Assembly: GCA_031553855.1 (NCBI GenBank)
Contig: JAVBKW010000004.1
Span: forward strand, 62,001-126,000
Source: RACS-047 sp031553855
GTDB taxonomy: Bacteria > Bacillota > Clostridia > Christensenellales > Pumilibacteraceae
Reading direction: 5' to 3'
DNA length: 64,000 bases
Shown: one piece after another, positions 31,381 through 39,341 of the stretch
How the letters are laid out: each line of letters opens with the position of its first letter
Numbering within the stretch: the first letter of the stretch is position 1
Notes under the pieces: model-generated
Database searches by the model: none
The model's input: only the letters and a program-made list of their open reading frames with translations
What the model was told of the DNA's origin: nothing
Translations under genes and position numbers: made by a program

Positions 31381-32103
31381 ATGATAAGGGTAACGGTTTG
31401 GAACGAATACGGCGACAGGCAGACGGCAAACGCGGAAATCAAAAAAGCATATCCCGATACGATCCATAAAACTATTGCAAACATGCTTAATAAAACTCAA
31501 GGGTTAAAAGCGGTAACTGCCGTCCAGCAGGACCCGGAGTTTGGCTTGAGCGACGAGCTTTTAAATAATACGGACGTACTTGTATACTGGGCGCACGCCT
31601 ATCATGACGAGATCAGCGACGAGGTTGCTAAACGCGTTGCAGATCACGTCAGGCGCGGAATGGGCGTGATATTCCTGCACTCGGCGCATAAGGCGAAAGC
31701 TTTTATGGAGCTTATGGGCACAAGCGGCTCGCTTTCGTGGCGCGAGGCCGCCGAAAAGGAACGTATATGGACTGTGTCTCCGGCGCATCCTATTGCCGAG
31801 GGCATACCGGAATCGTTCGTTTTGGAGCATGAGGAAATGTACGGCGAACCGTTCGGAATCCCAAGCCCTGAGGACGTAGTTTTTATCGGCTGGTTTAGGG
31901 GCGGCAACGTTTTCCGCAGCGGCGTAACGTTCAGGCGCGAAAACGGCAAAATTTTCTACTTTCAGCCCGGCCACGAAACATATCCTATATATCATGACCC
32001 CCTTATACAAAAGGTCATTGCAAACGCGGTCAGATGGGCGGCTCCGGTTCGCCGGGTAGATAAGCTGGAATGTCCGAAAGCAAATCCTTTGGAAGAGTTA
32101 TAA
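31381..32103 (+). CDS. ThuA-like protein (class I glutamine amidotransferase-like fold)
   Basis: The 240-residue product matches the ThuA/trehalose utilisation family: IRVTVWNEYGDRQ at the N-terminus, NTDVLVYWAHAYHDEISDEVAKRVADHVRRGMGVIFLHSAHKAKAF, the segment ERIWTVSPAHPIAEGIPESFVLEHEEMYGEPFGI, and YFQPGHETYPIYHDPLIQKVIANAVRWA near the C-terminus. These proteins sit in sugar operons with Gfo/Idh/MocA dehydrogenases and TIM-barrel isomerases; a TIM-barrel gene follows here. The biochemical role of ThuA is unsettled. An AAGGAG site precedes the ATG, and a strong terminator follows the gene. Confidence 0.9.
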   Translation: MIRVTVWNEYGDRQTANAEIKKAYPDTIHKTIANMLNKTQGLKAVTAVQQDPEFGLSDELLNNTDVLVYWAHAYHDEISDEVAKRVADHVRRGMGVIFLHSAHKAKAFMELMGTSGSLSWREAAEKERIWTVSPAHPIAEGIPESFVLEHEEMYGEPFGIPSPEDVVFIGWFRGGNVFRSGVTFRRENGKIFYFQPGHETYPIYHDPLIQKVIANAVRWAAPVRRVDKLECPKANPLEEL

Positions 32104-32134
32104 AATTAAATTAAAAAGGCGAAGCCTTGTTAAC

Positions 32135-32180
32135 GCATAAAAGGGATGCCGTAATTTTAGAGCATCTCTTTTATGCTTTT
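32135..32180. terminator. Terminator after the ThuA-like gene
   Basis: GCATAAAAGGGATGC (32135-32149) pairs with GCATCTCTTTTATGC (32162-32176), with a single G-T, followed by TTTTATT. Confidence 0.85.
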
Positions 32181-32257
32181 ATTAAGAGTGTGTCTAAGGT
32201 AAGGGGCCATATGCCCCCCTTAAAAACAAATAAAGCCGAGGTGAAAAGCTAAAAATT

Positions 32258-33058
32258 ATGAAACCGGGAATTTCGACCGCGACGTTTTTCAATAAGATCC
32301 CGACGGAAAACGCAATAAGCGTTCTTCACGATTTAGGGATAAAAACTACGGAGATATTTTTGAACACCTATTCCGAATACAGGAAAGAGTTCACAGATAT
32401 CATTGCTTCGCAGTTAAACGGAATAACCGTCCATTCAGTCCACGCGCTAAGCACCCAGTTTGAGCCGGAGCTTTTCAACCGCAACGAAAGAGTGTTTAAC
32501 GACGCTGTCGCTTTATTTAAAAACTTTATTTCAGCGGGCAAAAATTTAGGAGCAAAATTTTATACGTTCCACGGCCCGCTTCAGTTAAAAAAGCTTGCCT
32601 TAAAAACTGACTATGATTTTATCTGCGCAAGATTAAACGAGATAAACGCTCTTGCAAACCAATACGGAATAACGATATCGTTTGAAAACGTGCATTGGGC
32701 TTTTAGCAACAATCCTGAATTTTTCAAGGAAATACTAAAAAAGTGCCCCGATATCCGCACTACTCTCGACGTTAAGCAGGCGCTGCTTTCGGGTTTTGAC
32801 CCGCTCGATTATTTAGATGTAATGCAGGAAACAATATCCACTATCCATATTTGCGACATTAAAGAGGGCAACGTAACCGCCTTGCCCGGTAAAGGCGAAT
32901 TTGATTTCTGTAAATTTTTTAAAGCCGTCTCAAAATACAGGATAGATGCGGCGGTATTGATCGAAAACTATTCCAAAGACTACGAAACCCTCGACGACAT
33001 CAAGGCAGCTTACGCTTATGTAAAGTCGCTTCTTGAGAAAGCAGGCCTTTTAAAGTAG
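32258..33058 (+). CDS. Sugar-phosphate isomerase/epimerase-like TIM-barrel protein
   Basis: The 266-residue product belongs to the xylose-isomerase-like/AP-endonuclease-2 TIM-barrel superfamily. Visible metal-site segments are FYTFHGPL, ISFENVHWAF (Glu), TTLDVKQALL (Asp) and IHICDIKEGNVTALPGKGEFDFCKFF, which includes the His/Asp pair and the GKG turn, then AAVLIENYSKDY with a terminal Glu. The order of ligands is typical of a divalent-metal isomerase or epimerase. The substrate cannot be told. A ThuA-like gene precedes it, suggesting a role in a minor sugar pathway, although a terminator lies between them. A GAGGTG site lies upstream of the ATG. Confidence 0.85.
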   Translation: MKPGISTATFFNKIPTENAISVLHDLGIKTTEIFLNTYSEYRKEFTDIIASQLNGITVHSVHALSTQFEPELFNRNERVFNDAVALFKNFISAGKNLGAKFYTFHGPLQLKKLALKTDYDFICARLNEINALANQYGITISFENVHWAFSNNPEFFKEILKKCPDIRTTLDVKQALLSGFDPLDYLDVMQETISTIHICDIKEGNVTALPGKGEFDFCKFFKAVSKYRIDAAVLIENYSKDYETLDDIKAAYAYVKSLLEKAGLLK

Positions 33059-33112
33059 CTTCTTAAGAGCTTTCCCAAAATTTAAAATACAAAAAATCAG
33101 CCTCTCTTATCC

Positions 33113-33141
33113 TTGACTTTATTTCTTGATAAAGGTAAAAT
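33113..33141 (+). promoter_or_regulatory. pgk promoter
   Basis: TTGACT (33113-33118), 17-bp spacer, TAAAAT (33136-33141), 38 bp before the pgk ATG. Confidence 0.7.
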
Positions 33142-33178
33142 ATAAGAGGAAAATTAAGTTAATTTAAGGAGTTACATT

Positions 33179-34369
33179 ATGAACAAAAAGACAGTCAAAG
33201 ACGTATCGGTCAAGGGCAAAAAAGTTTTAGTCCGCTGCGACTTCAACGTTCCGCAGGACGAAAACGGACGCATTACCGATGAAAACAGGATTATCGGTGC
33301 GCTTCCTACAATTAAATACTTGATGGAGCAGGGCGCAAAAGTTGTTCTTTGCTCGCATTTAGGGCGTCCTAAGGGCGGTTTCGAAGCAAAATACAGCTTA
33401 AAACCCGTTGCCGACAGGCTCAATGAGCTGCTTAACAACAAAGTAACACTGGCTAACGACGTTATCGGCGACGATGCAAAAGCAAAGGTTTCCGCTTTAA
33501 AGGACGGCGAGGCAGTCCTTTTGGAAAACGTCCGTTTCCATAAAGAAGAAGAGAAGAATGACCCCGAGTTTTCCAAAGCTCTTTCGCAGTTTGCCGACGT
33601 TTACGTCAACGACGCGTTCGGAACGGCGCACCGCGCCCATTCCTCAACGGCGGGCGTAGCAGATTTTTGTAAGGTCAACGTTTGCGGCTTCCTTATCCAG
33701 AAAGAGATCGAGGTTATGGGCGGCGCGCTCGATAATCCCAAGCGTCCGTTCGTCGCAATACTGGGTGGCGCGAAGGTTTCAGATAAGATTGGCGTTATCA
33801 ACCAGCTCATGGAAAAGGTAGACAGCCTTATCATCGGCGGCGCAATGGCGTACACGTTTATGCTCGCAAAGGGCGGCAAGGTCGGTTCAAGCAAGGTGGA
33901 GCTTGAAAAGGTGGAGCTTGCTAAAGAGCTTATCGCAAAAGCAGCGGCTAAAAAAATCGAAATGCTGCTGCCGGTAGACAACGTCATCACCACAGAGTTT
34001 TCGGCAACGGCTGAATCTAAAGTCTGCAAAGCGGGCGAAATTCCCGACGGCTGGCAGGGGCTTGATATCGGGCCTGAATCGGCTAAAATATTTGCCAAAA
34101 ATATCGCAAAGGCCGGAACGGTCATCTGGAACGGGCCTATGGGCGTGTTTGAATTTGAAAAGTTTGCCGTCGGAACAAAAGCGGTCGCTCAGGCGCTTGC
34201 CGATAATCCTAAGGCTATCACTATAATCGGAGGGGGCGACAGCGCGGCTGCGGTCGAACAGCTCGGATTTGCCGATAAAGTCACGCATATCTCAACAGGC
34301 GGCGGCGCGTCGCTTGAATATCTCGAGGGCAAAATCCTTCCCGGTATCGCGTGCCTTGACAACAAATAA
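33179..34369 (+). CDS. pgk: Phosphoglycerate kinase
   Basis: Glycolytic transfer of phosphate between 1,3-bisphosphoglycerate and ADP. The 396-residue product has KVLVRCDFNVPQDENG, VVLCSHLGRPKGG, LLENVRFHKEEEKNDPEF, VNDAFGTAHRAHSS, AILGGAKVSDKIGV, the nucleotide-site WNGPMGVFEFEKFAVGT, and GGGDSAAAVEQLG plus STGGGASLEYLEGK at the end. All hallmark segments and the length are normal. An AAGGAG site precedes the ATG. No gapA or tpi neighbour is present, unlike many Bacillota glycolytic operons. Confidence 0.99.
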   Translation: MNKKTVKDVSVKGKKVLVRCDFNVPQDENGRITDENRIIGALPTIKYLMEQGAKVVLCSHLGRPKGGFEAKYSLKPVADRLNELLNNKVTLANDVIGDDAKAKVSALKDGEAVLLENVRFHKEEEKNDPEFSKALSQFADVYVNDAFGTAHRAHSSTAGVADFCKVNVCGFLIQKEIEVMGGALDNPKRPFVAILGGAKVSDKIGVINQLMEKVDSLIIGGAMAYTFMLAKGGKVGSSKVELEKVELAKELIAKAAAKKIEMLLPVDNVITTEFSATAESKVCKAGEIPDGWQGLDIGPESAKIFAKNIAKAGTVIWNGPMGVFEFEKFAVGTKAVAQALADNPKAITIIGGGDSAAAVEQLGFADKVTHISTGGGASLEYLEGKILPGIACLDNK

Positions 34370-34450
34370 TTTTCATCTTAATAAGTTGCATTTTATTTTA
34401 TAAGAGTATATAATATAATTAATAAAGTTTAAAAAAAGGGAGGAAATAAA

Positions 34451-34681
34451 ATGAAGTCAATACAGGTTTCATTAAGAATGGCGGAAAGTGTTAAGAACTT
34501 TGTCAACGTCGTCAGCAAATATCCGTTCGAAATCGATTTAAGAAGCGGCAGGTTCGTTATCGACGCTAAATCGCTTTTGGGTATCTTCAGCTTAGATTTG
34601 TCAAAGCCTATCGTCTTAGAGATATACAGCGACAAATGCGACGCTCTTATCGCAGAGCTAGACCAGTTCATAGTTAAATAA
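34451..34681 (+). CDS. HPr-like protein lacking the phosphorylated histidine
   Basis: The 76-residue product has the HPr fold pattern: strand SIQVSLR, helix with NVVSKYPFEIDL, then FVIDAKSLLGIFSLDL, matching the KSIMGVMSL region of HPr around Ser46 (here S41), and a last strand/helix VLEIYSDKCDALIAELDQFIV. The active-site HARP segment is absent: by alignment the phosphorylated histidine is replaced (about M10). It therefore cannot carry phosphate in the PTS, like Crh of Bacillus, but it keeps a serine in the regulatory position. A strong AGGGAGG site precedes the ATG. It lies 81 bp after pgk and has its own terminator. Confidence 0.75.
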   Translation: MKSIQVSLRMAESVKNFVNVVSKYPFEIDLRSGRFVIDAKSLLGIFSLDLSKPIVLEIYSDKCDALIAELDQFIVK

Positions 34682-34686
34682 GTACT

Positions 34687-34734
34687 AAAAGGCCGCATCG
34701 GAAGAAAAACCGACAGCGGCCTTTTATCTTTTTT
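34687..34734 (+). terminator. Terminator after the HPr-like gene
   Basis: AAAAGGCCGC (34687-34696) pairs exactly with GCGGCCTTTT (34716-34725); ATC and eight T residues follow. Confidence 0.9.
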
Positions 34735-34886
34735 TTGGGAGAGCCTTTAAATAATGTAAACGTTCTTGAATAGCTTTGAATAACTGCCGCCTTGAGCGGT
34801 CGCGCTATCCGTCTTAAATTGCTTGAAAATCATCTTTATATATGATATAATTATATTTATAATCAATTGTTAAAAGGTGTGTGCGT

Positions 34887-35336
34887 ATGAAAACCGTATA
34901 CGATATTATGGACAGAACAGAAAAAAGCCTTATTAAATTCGATCAGGCTTGTGAGGAAGCGGCTGTCAGTAAGTTCATCGTTGCCGAAAAAAGGATATCT
35001 TCCGTGTTGCAGTGCATTGCGGGCAGCAGTATTTTATATGAGTTTATCAGCGAATGCCTAAACGGTTTCGACTTTAAAAAAGAAACGGCCTCTCTTATGC
35101 GCACGATCGACGGCAGGCTTAAGCTTGCTATCGACGTTTTGCCGAGGCGTAAACGTATCGCATACGTTTTTTCGCTGTTTTATTCTTTCGACTCCAGGCA
35201 AAATGAGCTTTTAAAGTTTATCCAAAAATACTATTCGTCAAATAACGTCAACTTAGAATACTCCGAATTTTGCAAGGAAATATTGCTGCCGTTCAAATAC
35301 GACATTTTCAACGAGCTTGCAGAATCCGACCAATAA
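34887..35336 (+). CDS. Protein of unknown function (149 aa)
   Basis: From ATG 34887, with AAAGGTG six bases upstream, the product is 149 residues and mostly helical (MKTVYDIMDRTEKSLIKFDQ..., LQCIAGSSILYEFISECLNGF, RLKLAIDVLPRRKRIAYVFSLFY). A GTG two codons earlier is an alternative start but is closer to the ribosome binding site. There is no signal peptide or membrane segment. I do not recognise the family. It stands alone between the HPr-like gene terminator and tRNA-Glu; a TATAAT-like sequence lies near 34850. Codon use resembles the neighbours, so it looks like a resident gene. Confidence 0.65.
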   Translation: MKTVYDIMDRTEKSLIKFDQACEEAAVSKFIVAEKRISSVLQCIAGSSILYEFISECLNGFDFKKETASLMRTIDGRLKLAIDVLPRRKRIAYVFSLFYSFDSRQNELLKFIQKYYSSNNVNLEYSEFCKEILLPFKYDIFNELAESDQ

Positions 35337-35406
35337 TAGCAGAAATAAAAATCGCTCAATAAATATAAATTTTATAATATTTGCCTTAAAAAATTCTGTG
35401 ATTTAC

Positions 35407-35436
35407 TTGCCAAAAACATTCATAATATGCTACAAT
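35407..35436 (+). promoter_or_regulatory. tRNA-Glu promoter
   Basis: TTGCCA (35407-35412), an 18-bp spacer and TACAAT (35431-35436), 14 bp before the tRNA. Confidence 0.65.
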
Positions 35437-35450
35437 GTTTTAGCTGATAA

Positions 35451-35525
35451 GCCACCTTGGTCTAGTGGTCAGGACGTTGGCCTCTCACGCCGAAGTCAGG
35501 GGTTCAATTCCCCTAGGTGGTGCCA
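35451..35525 (+). tRNA. tRNA-Glu (anticodon CTC)
   Basis: A 75-base cloverleaf with encoded CCA. The acceptor stem GCCACCT (35451) pairs with AGGTGGT, and the discriminator is G followed by CCA at 35523-35525. The D stem is GGTC/GGAC. The anticodon stem TTGGC/GCCGA encloses CTCTCAC, giving anticodon CTC for GAG codons. The T arm is AGGGG-TTCAATT-CCCCT. The 3' end and the following terminator are duplicated 339 bp downstream. Confidence 0.96.
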
Positions 35526-35527
35526 CT

Positions 35528-35560
35528 AAAAATCCCCCCGTAATATACGGGGGGATTTTT
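35528..35560. terminator. tRNA-Glu terminator
   Basis: AAAAATCCCCCCG (35528-35540) and CGGGGGGATTTTT (35548-35560) form a perfect 13-bp stem with T tails on both strands. Confidence 0.95.
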
Positions 35561-35899
35561 GGCGCCTTAAAAAGGGGAATTGAACCCGCAGCGTTAGCGA
35601 AACATATATGTTTCGCGTGAAAACAGCACAGTGTGCTGCATAGTCGATTAACTTCGAATTTGCCGCAATCTCCGGGGTCTTTTTGGTGTAAAAACGTCTA
35701 AAATGCTCGCCCATAGCGATGCTATGCTCTGCGCTTTCAGCCATTTTTGCCCGCAAAAATCATCCCGGATCTTTGCTGCGGTAAATTTCAAGTTGCTCGA
35801 CTGTTTAACCTGCGCGGGAGCAATGCAAAAGCATTGCGGAACAATTTCCCCTTGAGTGGTGCCACTAAAAATCCCCCCGTAATAAACGGGGGGATTTTT
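35561..35899. mobile_element. tRNA-associated self-complementary element with duplicated tRNA 3' end (candidate)
   Basis: 35517-35560 (tRNA 3' end plus terminator) recurs at 35856-35899 with 43/44 identity, offset 339 bp. The interval between them is a long imperfect inverted repeat. Its left end (35571-35592, AGGGGAATTGAACCC) is the complement of a tRNA T arm followed by GGCGCC; its right end (35834-35865) is a diverged T arm followed by GGTGCCA. Inner arms match (AGTCGATTAACTTCGAATTTG with AAATTTCAAGTTGCTCGACT). Small perfect hairpins lie inside: GCGAAACATATATGTTTCGC (35596), CAGCACAGTGTGCTG (35624), GCAATGC/GCATTGC (near 35820), and CATAGC-GAT-GCTATG at the centre (35712). There is no ORF of note, so any mobility would be non-autonomous. 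Confidence 0.6.
35867..35899. terminator. Second copy of the tRNA-Glu terminator
   Basis: AAAAATCCCCCCG (35867-35879) pairs with CGGGGGGATTTTT (35887-35899). It can also terminate the minus-strand lacI-type gene that ends at 35986. Confidence 0.9.
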
Positions 35900-35985
35900 A
35901 GTGTTAAAAAAGTTTTTTTGCTTTTAAAGTTTTTTGTTTTATTAGAATTAATAGTGCAGCATATTGCAACGTCTTAAAAACAATT

Positions 35986-36990
35986 TTAAGTTGTTGAGCC
36001 GGGAATAAGACTGACAGGGAAAGAATTGATGCGGCTTTCAGGGTACGGCCGGCCTTGGATTTTGTCCAGAATGATTTTAACCACTAAGTCCGTCATAGCC
36101 TCGTTGTCTGAATCAATAGTAGTTAAATTAAACGGGAACGTCACATTTTTCTGAATATTATCGTATCCGACAATAGCGTAATCGCCCGGAAGATTATATC
36201 CTTGAGTATTAAGCTCTTTTATAATACCGCAGCTGAAAATGTCGTTAAAACAGACTATCGCGTTCGCGTCGTTTTTTAATATCAATTCATGGCATATTGC
36301 CTGCGTAGATTTATATTGAGAAAAATAACCTATATATTGGGGGCAAAATTCAATGCCGTTTTCTTTAAGCGCGCTTTTATAACCCTCGAAGCGTTTTTTA
36401 TCGGCGGAAATCAAAGGATCGGCGCCGACATAAGAAATCTTGGTATAGCCCTTATCGATCAGATGTTGGGTAGCAATGTATCCGCCTTCAAAATCGTTAG
36501 CGCAAACGGAAACTACGTTTTGGGAAACGTCCGTCGTTCTGCCGAAAAGAAGGAAAGGGAGGTCTTGCTTATTAATTAATTCGATCGCCTCAGGTTCGGG
36601 TTCAAGAAAGGATATAATGGCGTCAACGTTGCGTGAAATGATTTTTGTAAGCAGGCGGTAATCTAAAAGTATGGATTTACCGAAGCTTGAAAACATCATT
36701 ACGTCGTATTTATAATTAGAGAGCTTTTGGGCAAGCGTTAATGTGCTTAAAGAATAGTACGGGTTTATCAGGTCGTCAAAAACTATCGCGATAGTATGGC
36801 TTGAACCGCGCCGAAGGCTTTTAGCTATAGAATTAGGAATATAACCCAGTTCCTTTATGGCATTGAGAACTTTTGTTTCCACCTCTTTTGTGTAATAAGG
36901 TTTTTTGTTGATTACTTTAGAAACGGTATTTATAGAAAGACCGGTATACTCTGCTAAATCCTTTAATTTAATTTTTGCCTTATTATTCAC
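35986..36990 (-). CDS. LacI-family regulator 1 (probably controls the arabinoside cluster)
   Basis: The 334-residue product has an N-terminal LacI helix-turn-helix (KLKDLAEYTGLSINTVSKVINKK, residues about 6-27, followed by the hinge-helix segment IPNSIAKSLRRG) and a C-terminal periplasmic-binding-protein-like sugar domain (HTIAIVFDDLINPYYS, GYTKISYVGADP, DYAIVGYDN). The start is GTG at 36990 with AAGGAAAG upstream. It is transcribed away from the glycosidase cluster that starts at 37338, whose promoter carries two TTAACGTTAA palindromes with the central CG usual for LacI operators. The ligand is unknown; an arabino-oligosaccharide would fit the regulated genes. Confidence 0.93.
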   Translation of the reverse strand: MNNKAKIKLKDLAEYTGLSINTVSKVINKKPYYTKEVETKVLNAIKELGYIPNSIAKSLRRGSSHTIAIVFDDLINPYYSLSTLTLAQKLSNYKYDVMMFSSFGKSILLDYRLLTKIISRNVDAIISFLEPEPEAIELINKQDLPFLLFGRTTDVSQNVVSVCANDFEGGYIATQHLIDKGYTKISYVGADPLISADKKRFEGYKSALKENGIEFCPQYIGYFSQYKSTQAICHELILKNDANAIVCFNDIFSCGIIKELNTQGYNLPGDYAIVGYDNIQKNVTFPFNLTTIDSDNEAMTDLVVKIILDKIQGRPYPESRINSFPVSLIPGSTT

Positions 36991-37025
36991 GAGACTTTCC
37001 TTATAATCAGTATTTTATAAAATAT

Positions 37026-37054
37026 ATTATATATAATATTAGTTTAAAATGCAA
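37026..37054 (-). promoter_or_regulatory. Predicted promoter of LacI-family regulator 1
   Basis: On the minus strand, TTGCAT (37054-37049), 17-bp spacer, TATAAT (37031-37026), 36 bp before the GTG start. Confidence 0.6.
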
Positions 37055-37232
37055 ACTCAGCTTATACGAAATATAATAAATATTAAAAATAATTCTTTAA
37101 TAAACAGGGAATATTACTATTATTAAAGCTTGGAAGTGAAAGAATCATATTTATGTCGCGCCGGGGCGCTGAACGAGGCAAAACGTTATTGCCGTTCCTT
37201 TAAAAAAAATATAAAAATTTTTTTTAAAAGTA

Positions 37233-37307
37233 TTGACAACCATAAATTTATGTATTATAATGTAAATATAGATTAGGTTAACGTTAACTTATATAGATTA
37301 ACGTTAA
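37233..37307 (+). promoter_or_regulatory. Promoter of glycoside cluster 1 with two LacI operators
   Basis: TTGACA (37233-37238), 17-bp spacer and TATAAT (37256-37261) form a consensus promoter. Two exact TTAACGTTAA palindromes follow at 37278-37287 and 37298-37307, 20 bp apart centre to centre, on the same face of the helix. The rest of 37055-37232 shows nothing recognisable. Confidence 0.88.
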
Positions 37308-37337
37308 CCTGACAAAAAATTTAAAAGGGGAAAGTAA

Positions 37338-39314
37338 ATGAAGAAAGTAGCAGTTTTAAGTATTATGATCTTGGCTCTATTGTTTAGTGCTGTTGCCTGC
37401 GGAGGACCTAAAGATGAAAAGTTCGTATGGACGGGTCTTGAGGCTGCAACGATCAGCAAAGGAGACGTGACCGATCCGCTCACAGGCGTTACGGTCAAAA
37501 AAGGCGGAACTGATTTAACAAGCAGTATCGTTGTATTAAATTCTGAAGATCACGAAACCGATCTTACGGCCTTGGGCGTTTGGGAAGACTTTGAAGATTT
37601 TAACTATAATGTTTTAGGCGAATATACGGTATATTATAAAATCACTTCCGACGGCAAGTCGGAAATCAAATCTAAAGAAATCAATGTTATTCAGGGAAGC
37701 AATGTAGGAAACGGAGACTTCTCTATGACTAACGCTACCGGTTTCTATAGCTGGTCGTTAGACACGCCGGGCGGTTCTGAAACTTTAGAAAAAGCGACCG
37801 AAGGCTCAAAACAGAAACCGAAATTCAATATTACAAATTCCGGAAACGCTTGGTATGCGCTGCAATATATGAATAATGTAGACCTCGTCGCAAACGAGTC
37901 GTACCGCATAAGCGTTAAAGCTAAGAGCGAAACGGGTAAAGCTCTTGCTTTCGGATTTGAAAATCCCAGCGACGGCTACAAAATGCTTTGCGGATTAACT
38001 GTCCATAAGCTAACTTCCGATTATGAGACGTATGTAAGTTATTTTACATCCGGAGCAAATTATACTAACGCTAAGGCGGTGCTGTACTTTGGAAAGCTTC
38101 TGCCTACAGATTCCGGCGCGCATAACTTTGTTATCGACAGCATTAAAATAGAAAAAATCGAAAAATGCAGCAACGTTACGTTTACAGGGCTTTCAACTCT
38201 TAGCCTTGATTCTTCAACGCTTGACGATTTAGACTTATCCGAAGGCGTTACTGCGTCCGACGGCACGACAGATTTAACAAGCAGGATCAGCATCATCGGC
38301 GAGGTTCCTAAAACCGTTACCGAAAACGCTACGCACGACGTTCTTTACGTTATCGAAAACGACAACGGCCCTATAGCTTTTGCTGTAAGAAAAGTTACAG
38401 TCAGAGTTTATAAAGTAAACGCGTACGATTTAGCTAACGGCAATTTCAGCAGCGGATTGGATTATTGGATGCAGGATCTTCCGGCTGGACAGGGCGGAGA
38501 CGCCACCTATACGACGGAAGATGAAGCGGCTAAAATTACTGTCAAAACTCCGAGCGGTGCAGAATGGCATATCCAGCTTCATCAGAGCATTACTATGGCC
38601 AAAGACGTCAACTATATTATTAAAGCCAAAGCAAAAGCCAGCGTAAACAGAACTATCTCCTTAGAAGTACGCGGCGGAGCATCGGGTTCGGCGGCTTATT
38701 CTATGAGCTTAACAAACACTTATAAGGATTTTGAATTTGCTTATAATTCAAAAATAGCAGGAAACGCGAAGATCGGCTTCTTACTCGGCGGGGGCGGTTC
38801 CGGAAACATCAACAGCGAAGTTTATATAGACGACGTAGTTGTCGAGTTGGATCCGGATCAGACGCAATATCAGGCTTGGCAGCTTATAAATCCCGAATTC
38901 AATTCCGGCATGAAGAATTGGGGATATGAAGGTGCGGTCACATATACTTCCGGCGGCACGGACGATAAGTACGTTGTAGCAAATATTACTGATAATACAG
39001 ACGCCGGTTGGAGAATCCAATTCAGACAAGACGGCCTCACCTTTGAAAAAGACGTTGCTTACAAACTTGTTGTCAGAGCAAAATCGTCAGTTGCCAGAAG
39101 TATTACAGCGGAAATAAGAAATCTTGCTGCGCAACGTAACATTATAGCAAGCGACTTAACATTTACCGCTGCTGATACCGTACAGACTTTTGAGTTACCG
39201 TTTACGCCTACTCAAAATGAAAACGGAATCCGCGTAGGACTGTTGCTTGGCGGACAGTTCAAGGATACGACAATTACCTTCTACCAGTTTGAAGTTGTTA
39301 AGGTTGCGGTATAA
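37338..39314 (+). CDS. Surface lipoprotein with three CBM4/9-like domains
   Basis: The 658-residue product has a lipoprotein signal (MKKVAVLSIMILALLFSAVAC, lipid cysteine C21). After an Ig-like segment (about 28-118) comes a carbohydrate-binding-like beta-sandwich opening NVGNGDFSMTNATGFYSW (about 122). A second Ig-like segment (about 282-362) and two further sandwiches opening LANGNFSSGLDYW (about 364) and NPEFNSGMKNWG (about 517) follow. The N-x-(D/E/N)F(S/N)...W pattern, then YRISVKAKSE or YKLVVRAKSS, is typical of CBM4/9. There is no catalytic domain. It is probably a glycan-capture protein anchored outside the membrane. It is first in cluster 1, so it is likely the most highly expressed gene there. 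Confidence 0.82.
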   Translation: MKKVAVLSIMILALLFSAVACGGPKDEKFVWTGLEAATISKGDVTDPLTGVTVKKGGTDLTSSIVVLNSEDHETDLTALGVWEDFEDFNYNVLGEYTVYYKITSDGKSEIKSKEINVIQGSNVGNGDFSMTNATGFYSWSLDTPGGSETLEKATEGSKQKPKFNITNSGNAWYALQYMNNVDLVANESYRISVKAKSETGKALAFGFENPSDGYKMLCGLTVHKLTSDYETYVSYFTSGANYTNAKAVLYFGKLLPTDSGAHNFVIDSIKIEKIEKCSNVTFTGLSTLSLDSSTLDDLDLSEGVTASDGTTDLTSRISIIGEVPKTVTENATHDVLYVIENDNGPIAFAVRKVTVRVYKVNAYDLANGNFSSGLDYWMQDLPAGQGGDATYTTEDEAAKITVKTPSGAEWHIQLHQSITMAKDVNYIIKAKAKASVNRTISLEVRGGASGSAAYSMSLTNTYKDFEFAYNSKIAGNAKIGFLLGGGGSGNINSEVYIDDVVVELDPDQTQYQAWQLINPEFNSGMKNWGYEGAVTYTSGGTDDKYVVANITDNTDAGWRIQFRQDGLTFEKDVAYKLVVRAKSSVARSITAEIRNLAAQRNIIASDLTFTAADTVQTFELPFTPTQNENGIRVGLLLGGQFKDTTITFYQFEVVKVAV

Positions 39315-39341
39315 ATTTTAAAAGTTATAGTGAGAATATAA

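Noticed and set aside
35834..35865. A second tRNA gene
   Set aside because: Only a diverged T arm and 3' end are recognisable; there is no D arm, anticodon arm or matching acceptor strand.
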